Positions 22,402 through 33,704 of a stretch of 64,000 nucleotides of DNA are shown here, piece after piece; positions within the stretch are counted from its first letter, which is position 1, and each line of letters opens with the position of its first letter. The stretch is from Anthostomella pinea (Eukaryota > Ascomycota > Sordariomycetes > Xylariales > Xylariaceae): assembly GCA_963556695.1 (NCBI GenBank), contig CAUWAG010000004.1:744001-808000 (forward strand), in the 5' to 3' direction. A program made the position numbers and the translations under genes. Below the pieces are notes generated by a model, which saw only the letters and a program-made list of their open reading frames with translations, did no database searches and was not told the DNA's origin.

Positions 22402-25245
22402 TCAAATCGCCAAAGTGCCCTGCAGCGGCAAGTCCCGACTGCTCGCCCCAACAAAGACGCGGTACTCCCCCTTCCGCAACGACCACTTCTGCGCCACCAC
22501 GTCCCAAACACTAAGGTCGCGCCTATTCAACTCAAAATGCACCGTGGCCGACTGCGACACGTTGACAAACGGCTTCTCGAAGCCCCTGAGTTGCTTTTCT
22601 GGGGCACCCGGAATCCCAACGTAGAGCTGCGCCACCTCGGCGCCGTCCACCGGGCCCGTGTTCGTGATATCCGCACTGACCGTCGCAACGACGTCCCAGA
22701 GGTCGGCCTGGCCGCCCTCGACGACAGCGCCCGTGGGGTACTCGTCTACGTTAGCGCCGTCGCGCACCGAGACCTGCAGGTTGGTGTATCCGAACGTCGT
22801 GTACGAGAGCCCGAAGCCGAACTCGTACCGCGGCGTGATGTTCTGGGCGTCGAAATGACGGTAGTCGATGTACACGCCCTCCGTCGAGAAGTTGGACTGC
22901 GGGAACCGCTCATACTGACCTTCACCTATATCGGGCGCCAGCAGGTGCCCGTAGTCCGACTCGTTCTTCGCTACTGTATAGGGCAGCTTACCAGACGGGT
23001 TCGACTCACCGTAGAGCAACGAGACGAGAGCCCGACCAGACGCCTCACCCGGCAGGTGGGCAAACATGAGTGCCGTGACGTTCGGATGGTCGATCCACTG
23101 ATCGACCAGGCGCGCACCAGCGTTGTGAAAAATCACAATGGTATTGTTGCATCTGTCGGCAACGTGACGGATGAGACCGTCCGTGAAGTCGTCGCGAACG
23201 CCAGGTCTATCGAAGCCCTCCGAAGCGAAGGCATTCACAATGACGAGACAGGCATCTGAAACGCCCACGACATCTGGATCTGGGCTGAAGAAATCCCACA
23301 TCATCGCTGTGCCCTCGTCGTATGCCCGCTGCGCGAGGGCATCATAGGGCGAGCTGACCGACGCAGGGGTAGCCGCTCCAGACCCTCCGCCACTAAACAG
23401 CGTGCCATTAGGAGCTATCTGTGAGAAGCTGGAATTCCACTCGCCGGCAAATCCAGCGTTCGTGTCGCGACCCAAGTATGATGATTCGCCCCCAAATGTC
23501 CACGCGGCCACACCGCCGTTGGCCTTATAATTCCACTGGTCGGGGCTCCTTACTGAGTAGCCGAGAATGGAAAGAAGTTTCGGCTTCTGGAGAGGTAGGG
23601 CGTTGTTGATGTTCTTGAGCAAGACGTGACCTTCGATGGCACCATCCAACAGAACTTTCCGTGATGAGGTATTTCGAGCATCTATGATATCATGTGGTTG
23701 AGTCAGGTCAGGCGCGATGCCGACGCCAGGCTCGGGGAAGCCCTCGTCCTGCTTCATCTGATACCATGAGGCCATGATTCTCGTCGCCATGTCATCGAGC
23801 CGGCCTTCGGCCACCGATCCGTTCTTCACTGCCTCTGTCAATCTGTCTCCCCAGAGGTCCGAGTTGGGCATCACCATGTCCATTCCAGCCAGGGTACTCG
23901 CTACTCCAGCGTGGAGAGCGCCCCAGTCGGAGGTGACTGCGCCCTGGAAACCCAGTTCGGTCTTCAGGAGTCCATTCTGAGTCTTGCTGTTCGCACAGGC
24001 GTAGGAGTTGTTTACTCGATTGTACGAGCACATGATATTGCCTGTGCCAGCGTGGACTGCGTCCTGAAAAGGCCTACTCCTTGTTAGACAATAAAAACAA
24101 ATAGAGATGAAAATCCGATGTCAGAACACACGGGTCTTACCTACCACAGGTAGAGCTCGTGCATAGTCTTGTCGTCGATGTTGGCCGAGACAGATTCAAT
24201 ACCATCGCTGTTCGGCTGCCGATGCGTCTCTTGCTCGTTTCCAATGAAGTGCTGTCGTGTGTCTCGTAAGCAAATCATCATCTTACTGGCAACTGATGGT
24301 TACGTACCTTCGTACTGGTGATAACCCCCTGGGACTGGATCCCCGTAATAGTCTCGTAGGCAAGCGCACCGCAGAGCCACGGATCGACCGCGAAGCCCTC
24401 CCAACCACGACCGCCGCGGACCACGCGTCCGACAGGTCCAACAACCGGTCCGAGCACGATATTCGCACCTTTGACCCTGAACTCCAGCCCCATCTTCTCG
24501 GCGCGGCGCCGGGCCAGCGCCCTGTTCCAGCTGGCGCCGACGTGGATGCCGCTCGGAAACCCGCTGACGAAGTCGGTGGCGCGCACTCCCTGGCCCGCGT
24601 CGGTGAGGCACATGCCCGTGAAGTTCAGACGCGCGATGGGCGCGATGTTGCCCGAGCAGCCGTTCAGCGTCCCGGATGTTCCCGTGGAGGACACGACGCC
24701 GGAAGCTAGTCCGACCTGTGTTACTGCGTGTCAGTATTGAGTGATACGGGACTCTGCTATATCATTCTAATAAGAGACGTACGTACCTTTTCCTCAATGG
24801 TAAGCTGGTTGACGAAATCAACCGCCTTCTTAGTCGCGTCGGCCCACGCCCCCACTCCCGTCATCGCAGCTGTCGACCGTCAGTATGCCCTCCTTCTTTC
24901 TACAGCAGCAGCCCAGACCCAATCACGGCATAGCAGCCAGAGCAACTCACGAGAAGGATACACGGGCTCCGACTGGCCGTAGAAAAACGCATCATCCGTG
25001 ATCACATCCCCAGCACCACCACCATTACCCCCCGCAGCATCGGCACCACTCCCACCGCCGCCGCCGCGATTCCGCAGCGCCAGCAGACCCAGCAGGGCGA
25101 GAAGAGGTAAAAGTGCGAGCGCGACGACGAGAGCGACGCCGCGCTTCTTGCGCAGCACCGGGAAGCGCTGCTTCAGCCTGCCGGTCCAGGTGGCGCGGTC
25201 GTCGGGCGCCGTGACGTCGTGCGCGGGCTTGGGTTCGGACTGCAT
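22402..25245 (-). CDS. Membrane-anchored GH3 beta-glucosidase
   Basis: Glycoside hydrolase family 3 releases glucose from beta-glucosides such as cellobiose. Five exons: 25245-24951, 24869-24787, 24715-24308, 24251-24145 and 24073-22402; introns 59-81 nt; 854 aa. Residues 37-57 form one hydrophobic span after a basic N-terminus, followed by a Gly-rich linker, so it is a type II membrane protein rather than a secreted one. This layout matches the Aspergillus bglE-type enzymes. The GH3 marks are [42 protein letters not shown] across an intron, and VTSDWGA with the likely nucleophile Asp347. A C-terminal fibronectin type III-like domain is suggested by the [13 protein letters not shown] and LRGFEKPFV segments. 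It is complete, with no lesion. Confidence 0.92.
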
Positions 25246-27304
25246 GGCCGCTGGGGCATTGGGTTGTTTGTGGTGCTCGTCGATATGTGCTGATTAGAGC
25301 GTGGATGTGATAAAAGATGACTGTATTCCATCAGTGCCTACTTAGGCAGTATTTGATGTCAATGGCTTAAGTGCTGGTGACCTTGACGACGAGGTTGGTA
25401 TCTGGCCGTTAGGTATGCCGACTCCAGGCGTTGGTTGGCAGGAGCAATGTATGTAGCAATGTAGCAATGTAAGTACGAAACGCGTTCGCGAGTGAGACAG
25501 TGAGTGTCTTCGAGTCTCCAAAGCCGATTCAGGATCATCAGACCAGGTACTTCGTCTTTTCAAGGGGCAAGAAACTGCAAACAGCAGCAGCAGCAACATC
25601 CATCAGATATATCCAAGAGACAGGAAGCTTGGAAGGCGTCTGATGTCAACATGCTCATCACAATCAACACCTAGCACCTGCACCTGCATCCCTGGACAGG
25701 GGAATGGCTGATGACTACCGGGGAACCCCAGCTTCCACCACGAGTGCCCGCCCCCAGGGCCCAAGAAACACCCGACCAGTCAGAATAGTTGATTCAGAGT
25801 GCCGCTAAACCCAAATAACCCAAGCTGTACCTGATCTGACGGCGCAGCGTAAGGGGAAATTGGGGTATTCACTGGGGTAACAAGCACGGTCCGGAGCTAT
25901 CTTTAAGATCAAAAGCCGACCATGTCTCGACAGTCGTTTCTACTCGTCGAAAAGCAAGGTATCACATCCACCATACCAGTTCCAAGTATTTATATACACC
26001 GTCGCCGCATCCTGCACGTACGTACCTACCGATGTGCCCTATCTACAAGTACCTACCCGACATGCATCTACCCATCGTCGGGAGTGCCATGCTCAATGAT
26101 GCCATCCTCCATCCCGTGTAACCACGAGCATGCTATCTACTACCTATCCTAAGCCCGCTTCCACGTCCACGTGTGAATTTCACGTGTGCGAGTCCTTCAA
26201 GGTTGCATTACGGTAGCCGGCAAGGTGCTCATCTACTTATCTGTTCTACCTGTAGGACAGAACTATATCAAGAACAGAAACGCCCGCCACGTTAAACCCC
26301 TTATCGTCCCCCCGCGAGACCCATGGCTTGCCTATTGACCTACCCCTGTGCTGGGCTCGGTCTGGCAAGGCGGGATATGGGCATGTCTATACTGTAGCGT
26401 CAAGATCAGCAGGGCACAGAGCAGTAGTCGCCAGCCCTATGCGAGCGCACTGTCTGCAGTGTACTACGTTGTGCGGCGCTCGAGATAGGCGGCATGCTTC
26501 ACTGGTCAGGATAGCATCCACTCGGTTCACATGTTCGAACCGAGAAACTGAGTTCTAATATGTTGGTATTTTTTATTGGCGTCGCCTGCCTGATATCTAC
26601 GTGCAACCCCCGGGGGCGGCGCCCCCCTTTCTGCAATGTCGTCACCTCGTGTCCAAATCGCTCACAGAATCAAAAAAAAGAATCATCAATGGTATCCGTC
26701 GGTCGTAAGCAGGGAACCGTTTTCGTGTCGAGAAGAGAGTAGAGAACCCGCCCGCCCGATGCTGGTATCAGATGACGTCCTCCAGCCAAGAAACACCGGC
26801 TTCGTCGTTGAGGAAGGTCTTGGGTTTCAAGACAGCGACACAGCGCTGCTGGTGGTGATGGTGGTGGTATTGGTGGTATCGGTGGTATCGGTGGTGATGG
26901 TGGGGATATCATTGGGGTATGTAGGTGTTGCGGTGTGTCGTATGCGATGTGAATGGGCGCGAGTGTCCTGTGTCCCCCGGCCCATCCAGAAATATGCTAT
27001 TATGGACAAGGAAGCAGTGCGCAGACTGCGGACTGCGTGGTGGTATAGTATAAACGTGGGGCGAATCTGCCTCGTGCCGTCGAGCGTAACGTACGGGTGA
27101 ATTGCATCGTAAACTGTGCGGTTGCCATGCCGTTCACCTGATCCTATATGCTCCGATTTGTTCAGCCGTGCACTTCTTTGCCCGAGGTACGGGGTGAACG
27201 GGAGGCCCTGCGAAATGGATGGCGCTTCTTCCCTGAACAGGACCGCGGCCAAACTTGGTTTCGCAGGACCGGAGTTCGCGGAAGGCTAATCGGAAGCAGA
27301 CGAC
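25246..27304. other. Intergenic spacer
   Basis: About 2 kb between the GH3 gene 5' side and the G-alpha gene 3' end. It has a TAGCAATG-type short repeat near 25,440-25,470 and a GGTGGTATC array near 26,850. No gene supported. Confidence 0.4.
26851..26905. repeat. GGTGGTATC/GGTGGTGAT imperfect tandem repeat
   Basis: Trinucleotide-based array with about six 9-bp units that vary at the last bases. Confidence 0.75.
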
Positions 27305-28681
27305 TCACAGTATCAACTGCTTCAGATTGCGTTGTATGATCATATCCTGCACAGAGCCCATGGTGATCTTCAGCAGGTTCGTATCGGTAGCGTTTGTAAA
27401 GTGCCCGTATATCTCTTTCTCGGGGTTCCGATTCAGCGCTCTGAACTTGTCCATGAAGTACTTGCTGGCTTGTCTATAGTCGTCGGTCGGGCCTTGGTAG
27501 TCGACAAAGCCATGCGATGTGATGGGGTTGGTAGCGATCTTCTCCTTGAAGAGATCCATCTTGTTGAGGAAGAGAATGAGTGCCGACTTGGTGAACCAGT
27601 GCGAGTTCGCAATCGATTCCCAGAGCATCAGGGCTTCGTTCATTTGGTTCTGGACACAGTGCGGTCAGTCACCTGTTCTGCTCTTGTTCCACGTAGAAAC
27701 ATATGCGAGCAAGACTTACCCCATCCTTGTCTTCCACCAGACACTGGTCGTAACCACTAATCGCAACCAGGAACATAAGACAGTTGACGTTCTCGAAGCA
27801 GTGAATCCACTTCTTCCGCTCGGATCTCTGGCCACCAACGTCAAACATGCGATACGTCAATTGCCCAAGGTCGAAAACAGTTTCTGTGATGCCAGTCGTT
27901 CGTAGTCGCGATCGCAGCAGGTCCTGGTCGGTCGGTACGTAGCCCACGGCCCAGAGACGGTCGGCGTCTTCGCAGAAGCTGCCGGGGAGTTAGCATCATC
28001 AAGAACTGGTTGCATCAAATGGCCAACGTACTACGCGAGGTTGTCGTGAAGGGCATACTCGTTGCCCTTCAGTATAGCCTTTTGGACCCCGCCGTCGGCC
28101 CATAGCGCTTTGATAGGTTCGAGGTAGTCTTCGGGGAGGGTATCGGTTGGTCCTATCTCCTTGTCTTGGAGGATCACGGCTTTGTTTTTCTGCGGGTGGT
28201 TGCACATTAGCGGCCTGCAATGAGTGTGTCTCAGAACGACACAGGCTAGAGCCTGTGCCACGCGAGCCGGCAAGGCACTCACCTCGTTGTCATTGTTCTC
28301 GAACTCGATCGAGTAGTCGGCCATGGCGTCGAAGATGATGCGCATCGACTGTATGACGTTGTTGAACACCACGGGCTTCCATTCGAGCTTCTCGTTCTTG
28401 CTGAAGCCCGAGGCATAGATCAACTTCATCTGCTTCAGGACAGTTGATTTGCCCGACTCGCCAGCACCTGCAAGAGAGCGTCAAGGTCAGGCGTTGGTGC
28501 ACTACGGGCTTGAGACACGGCGATGGCTGAAGCGTCTCGGGTCCCGGGAATAAGGATGCGTACCTAGAAGCAGGAGCTTGACCTCCTTGGCCATGCGCTT
28601 CTCATCTTGCTTGATGATCTTGTCGAGCTCCCGCGAGCGGTTGTTGCCCTCCTCATCTGTCTTCCTACTGCCGAAACACAT
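27305..28681 (-). CDS. G-protein alpha subunit, group II type
   Basis: Heterotrimeric G-alpha, a GTP switch at the plasma membrane below receptors. Five exons: 28681-28564, 28467-28283, 28189-28035, 27978-27720 and 27649-27305; 353 aa, the usual length. All G boxes are visible: GAGESGKS (40-47), Arg179 in [19 protein letters not shown] (199 on), NKMD (268-271) and TNATD (324-328, a change from the common TCATD). The N-terminus is MCFGS, with no Gly2, so it cannot be N-myristoylated; Cys2 could be palmitoylated. MCFG points to group II (GNA-2/GanA/MagC type) rather than group I or III, but this rests on memory of family N-termini. The C-terminus is NLKQLIL. Confidence 0.9.
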
Positions 28682-30585
28682 CTTGACGTCTCTCCAACGG
28701 TCGCTCGTGGGCAGGACGGAAGGGGTGGGCGCGCGACGAAGACGTAAGCCGAGGGTCCGGCTATATATATGTAGTCGTACGGTAGACAGACGACAGGATC
28801 TGTGCTTATCACCTGCAGCGGCGCCACGGGGAGGACTCCTAGTTGGCTAGCTAGCCCGCACAGTTTCGATGATTAAGCGCTGGAAGCTAAACCAACATGA
28901 GCGAGGCCGTTGGTCGAGAGCCGGGCAGCTGGCAGGCCGTCGAAGACTAAACTACGACGCCGTCTCGAAAGCAGTCGTCGGGTCGCCGGCGTCAGTTTCG
29001 AAGCGGGCTTGCTTTGAAATTTGAAGTTGGAGCCCTCGGCTGTATGGCTGTCCAGTTCCCCTCACTCAATCAACAGGCCGGTCACCTTTTCGATGGGTCG
29101 ATGGGTCCAGTGATGAGTCTGAAGGATGAGCAGACCAGACAAGCGGATGGGCTTCGTCGAAGAAGGCAGCAGAGTAGCAGAGTAGGAGGCTCCTGATGAT
29201 GGGGTGCAGGTAGTTGGGTAATACTAAATAACAAGATTGCGCGGTGATAAATGCCGCCTTCTGAACTATTTTAGGAATTACTACAGAGCCCCCAGCCCGC
29301 GCACTTGTCGGCAGGCGTGTGCTGTGTGCCGAGTCGAGTCGAGAGGGATGTCAGACGGGGGTGGGAAAGTATGTAGGTAGTATGGAAGGTAAGCTTCAAT
29401 GTGGTCTGCCGCAGCACATACTATGTACCCCGATGCACGCACACGCTCGCACACCTGATTATAGACAGAGAAAAGAGAAATGGGAAAGGGGAAAGAGGAA
29501 AGGAGAGCAGGCGGGTAGGTGATGAGTGAGGCCGTTGACGGTGGAGGGTAGAAGAAGGTTGGAAGAGAAGCAACAGAAAAGGACCAGCCAGACCAGACCA
29601 CAGACACAGAGAGTCCATTCATCCAGTCCGCAACCATCAGGCGATGCATCGACCTATCTTACCTGCATTACACGGCTGCCATAACCACATGGGTGCGCCC
29701 GTACATTACGGAGTAATAAGGTAGATAGGTAGGTAAGGGATCTCGCAGTGAAATTGTGATTGGAGGGCCCGGTCTGGAAAACTGAATTGACAAACCGCTG
29801 GGCTTTCGGGTGGCTTTCCCACCGCCGCCACCAGTATCCGTCTGGTCACTGTTGGCGCGTCCAGTATGGCGTGCACCAGGCAGAATGGAGACTGGTAGAC
29901 TTAGGTGAGACACTGGGCTCCTTTCTGCAACACCACTTCCAGGAATAGATCGCCGCTATTGATGCATTAGCCATGAGGAGGGCCAGGGCAGGCCTGGCAG
30001 GGAAGCAGGGACAGGACTCGAGCACCACCATGATGATGCCAGGACATGGGACATGGCACGGATGGCTGGCAGACTCCCGAGAGGGGAGAGGGCCAGGACC
30101 ACTGTACCACAGCCCCACACCGACGATGGAGAAGCTCCGTATCCACTGTGACATTACAATAATGTCCATTGGTAGTGGTACCTGTAGGCTGTAGGTAGTC
30201 CAGCTGTGAACAGTGATGATGAAGGGGCATGTTTAAAACCATATTGTCCATCCCTCGCATTGGTGAACAACCTTTACTTGCAAGTGACCCGCAGGTAGAG
30301 GGTAGAGGCAAACAAACGATGAGCCTTTAAGGTTGGTAGATGGAAGAAAACGTCCAATTTACAGTATATCTTAATATCGCAGTACCATATTGACGGGGCA
30401 GGCGGGGGCATGTCGGCGCAGGTGTGGCAGCAGTATGACCAAGCGAGCGTTCCCTTGCACCTTCCCTCGGGCCTCTTATTATTATTATATTGTAATTTGT
30501 CGCTTAATAAGGCTGTTAACAAACCTTCAATGTTCTTGATCTCCCTTCTCTCGGAGTCGCGAATCACGACAACTCAGCTGACATC

Positions 30586-30616
<31 letters not shown>

Positions 30617-33600
30617 AAACCCATTGTTCGGCACTTGACTGGCTACTAGTTCGCATCTCGTTGCCTGTTCCCAAGCTGACAGCATTTCTGTGTTGTTGGA
30701 TGGGGCGGCTCTCCTCACAGTCTGTCTGTCCTTCGACTCCCTACGTCGCACTCCGTCGATGGAGAGACAGGAGGCAAAGCGCACATACGCTAATGACAGA
30801 CAGAGCACCACTTAGTCCAACAGCCATCTTCGACACGGATATCTGCACAGACGCCTGCGCACCAACTTCACCGTGCTCGTGGAAGCGAAATAGAGAATCG
30901 AGTCCTGGATAAGGTATGTCTTCGTCACAGGGTTGGTAAGTTGCCACGGACCGAAATGCGTGATGCGCCCCTGCCCCACGATGAACATTGGCAATTGGGG
31001 AGGCTGTGCCTGCGAAGAAGCAGGAGTCTGTAACGCAAGGCCCCTATTCCACGCCTCAGCGAACTCGTAGATGGGCAGGATCTCGCCCTCGGGTTGCCTT
31101 GACCAATGGGCCAATGACTAACGGCACAATCGCGGGCAGATCCGGCAGGATGCCAGGCCATGCCATGATGCAACCCAAAACCAACAGTGCACTTCGCTAT
31201 GTTTCGACGTCGAACTGGCCTGGCCAGTGGCCACCACTGATGGGAGTCACCACATGGTGAACATGCTGCTTGGGTTGCCACGATGTTGGCATCGAGCACT
31301 GTTACCTGTAGCAACCTCCAACCGGTACCGAATAGCGCCATGCCGCCATGCCGCCGGTGGGTCTGCTTGACCGAGATCAGAGTTCTGACCTCCGAGCTCT
31401 GACCGCGCCGAGCGAGTCTCGCGTGGTGCTGTGGTAACTTGGAACTTCCCGGTCCTTCCGAACCCTGGAAAAACGTGGCCAGGCGCGTTAGAGCCTGGTG
31501 CTTGTACAGAGCATTAGGCCTAGCCTGCTTGGCCCCATTAACTGTGGATTTTTACGGTCAGACGCTTCCAATCAATGAGGTCACCTTCACCTGTCTGCCG
31601 CTCAGTGCGTCGTTGCGCCTTGTCATCCACGATTGACGCGAATCTCTACGAACTCAGAGGTCGTTTACGACAAACACCAAAGAACGACAATCGTCAGGTC
31701 CAGAACTGTACCATCTCTCCGGGATGCGAATGAGCTGACAGACGTTACATGCAATAACACATATACAGCGAAGAAGTTGCCTCAAGATGACAAGCTCTTC
31801 TTTATACTCTTCAACGTGGCAAAGACAATAATCTCTAGTTTCTTCGTTTGCCTACTTTACTTTACAAACCACTAAACTGACCGAGAAGGCCATCACGCAT
31901 TCCACATCGAGTGGAAACATGCATGTAGGGCTGCGAACTCAATTCAGCTGTCATTCAGCTGTCGTATCCCATTCCAAGATGGACGGCAACTTCTATCACA
32001 GAAACCCCAACCTAAATTCAACAGGTCCAAACCACATGCGCCTGTTGGGTACAAGAGCTTGAATATCGTGGTTCAAACACCCGCTAATCTACACCGAAGG
32101 CCAATTCCCACCCCTACATAGCCCTACGGCGCGTTGAAGAGTACAGCCGAGCCCAACGGCTACCAACATGAAGGTATGTAAAGGCCTCTCTCCTGGGTCA
32201 TACCACCATATTAAGGCCTGGAGTCGCCCGCCCCCAAAGCCTGCCAACCTCCCGACCCCCTGGACCAATAAGCTCACGCCCTAAAGATGGACCACACGTT
32301 TATCGTTCTGCCGTTCCATCGCACCAGCGTCCACCTCGTCATCAGCGTTACCTGGCACCACCACCACGAGCTGCGGAAGGATTCAAGGCCTCTGCATATA
32401 CTGCCGGTGCCGTGGAATGATTGGGCGGAGGTCAACAACCGCAACGCCGCAGTCTGACTTTGTGCGCAGAAACTTGCGCGATGGTGGGCTGTAAGCCTGT
32501 AGGCTGTAGCCATGTAATACGTCTTGTCTCCGTCTCTCGTCAGCACGCCGATGTGACTGTCCCATCTCCCACCTGCGGCACGGCCATTCATCACGAGGCG
32601 CGCGTTGGTGCGTCTCTCGTCTCTCGCAGCACCATGACCGGGTGCGTATCGAGGGTGATCGCGATGGTGATGATGATAATAAAGGTGATGATGACGCCTC
32701 GTCAGCCAGCCATCCGTTTGTCCTACCGCCCACACGTTTCTTACATGTTGCATAGGTCCACACCCACATACACCTACACATGCACCTCCGTCGTGGCATC
32801 CTGCCGCTGCAACGCTCCCTACGTACCGTACCGTAGCGTACATACACCCCAACTGCCGCCGTCCGCTCGCGGCTAGTGCCGAGCCTGAGGGCACATGGCA
32901 GACCAAGCAAGCAGACAGGCAGGCAGGCATCAGGCATAGATAATAAGTACATAGGTGATAAGATCATCACGACCGATCTTAGATCGCGCTCCCGAGATCA
33001 GGGGGATTCCTTGATAGCTGACCGTCTGTGCGGGACTGTAACTACTAACCACCACACGAGGCTTCGGGATGATCTGACGGTTATAGCACGATATAGCACG
33101 ATATGATAATTAGCCAGGACATGGTAGCTACCCAAGACAAGCACCTAGGGTAATAAGCAGGCAGGCAGGCACCAGGCTGAGTCGAAGCAGGCTGGGAGTC
33201 ATGGTGTCGTCCAAACCCCCAAATGCTTGTCAATTGAAGTCAGAAGATACCGCCTTTTATAAGCAACTTGGCCACAGCGTGCAACTACCACCTCACGTCT
33301 GAGCGCTGAGTTAACATCATGTGGTGAGCCCCAGCGAGGTGGAAATGGTGCGGGGCACGAGTAGCACCTGCGCACGTGCTGGTGCTGGGCAGCTGGGGGA
33401 ATGATAACAACGTCAGCCGCAAGAACGCCACAGTATTATATTGCGGGTCTGTGCTTGAATGCCTGGCCTGTTTCGAGATTCCTCATCCCGAGACAGAACA
33501 CATTTATTTTCAATGAAACTAAACTCCCTTTGCGATCGCACCGCTGATCTTCAATTTGTGTTCGTAGCGGTGCACTCCTACCATGACGGGACCGTGTAGT

Positions 33601-33704
33601 CAACTTCAGACCAACGTTGCGACCTGCCAGGTTTCTCCTTGAGACTTGGGCCACCGATCAACCACCTGTCTCGTCGTGACTTGCGGTGTCTTTCAGGACA
33701 CAAC
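28682..33704. other. Long gene-free region
   Basis: About 5 kb without any gene I can support on either strand. Frames at 30812-31114 and 30925-31341 (minus) and 32274-32970 (both strands) are short, lack motifs and overlap each other. Sequence up to about 29,300 is probably the promoter of the G-alpha gene. There is a (GA)n tract near 30,600 and a short GGCA array near 32,915. A non-coding RNA would be missed here. Confidence 0.45.
30594..30616. repeat. (AG)n microsatellite
   Basis: About 11 uninterrupted AG units. Confidence 0.85.

Noticed and set aside
22537..23259. Open frame of 240 codons opposite the GH3 gene
   Set aside because: It overlaps a well-conserved GH3 exon and has Arg-rich, motif-free composition, as expected for an antisense shadow.
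26470..26545. GTTCGAACC sequence as a possible tRNA T-arm
   Set aside because: It is part of a short inverted repeat (CTCGGTTC/GAACCGAG) and no D-arm or acceptor stem can be drawn around it.
30812..31341. Two overlapping minus-strand frames that look slightly protein-like (IYEFAEAWNRGLAL)
   Set aside because: Short, no family recognised, no splice structure that joins them. A lineage-specific gene cannot be excluded.
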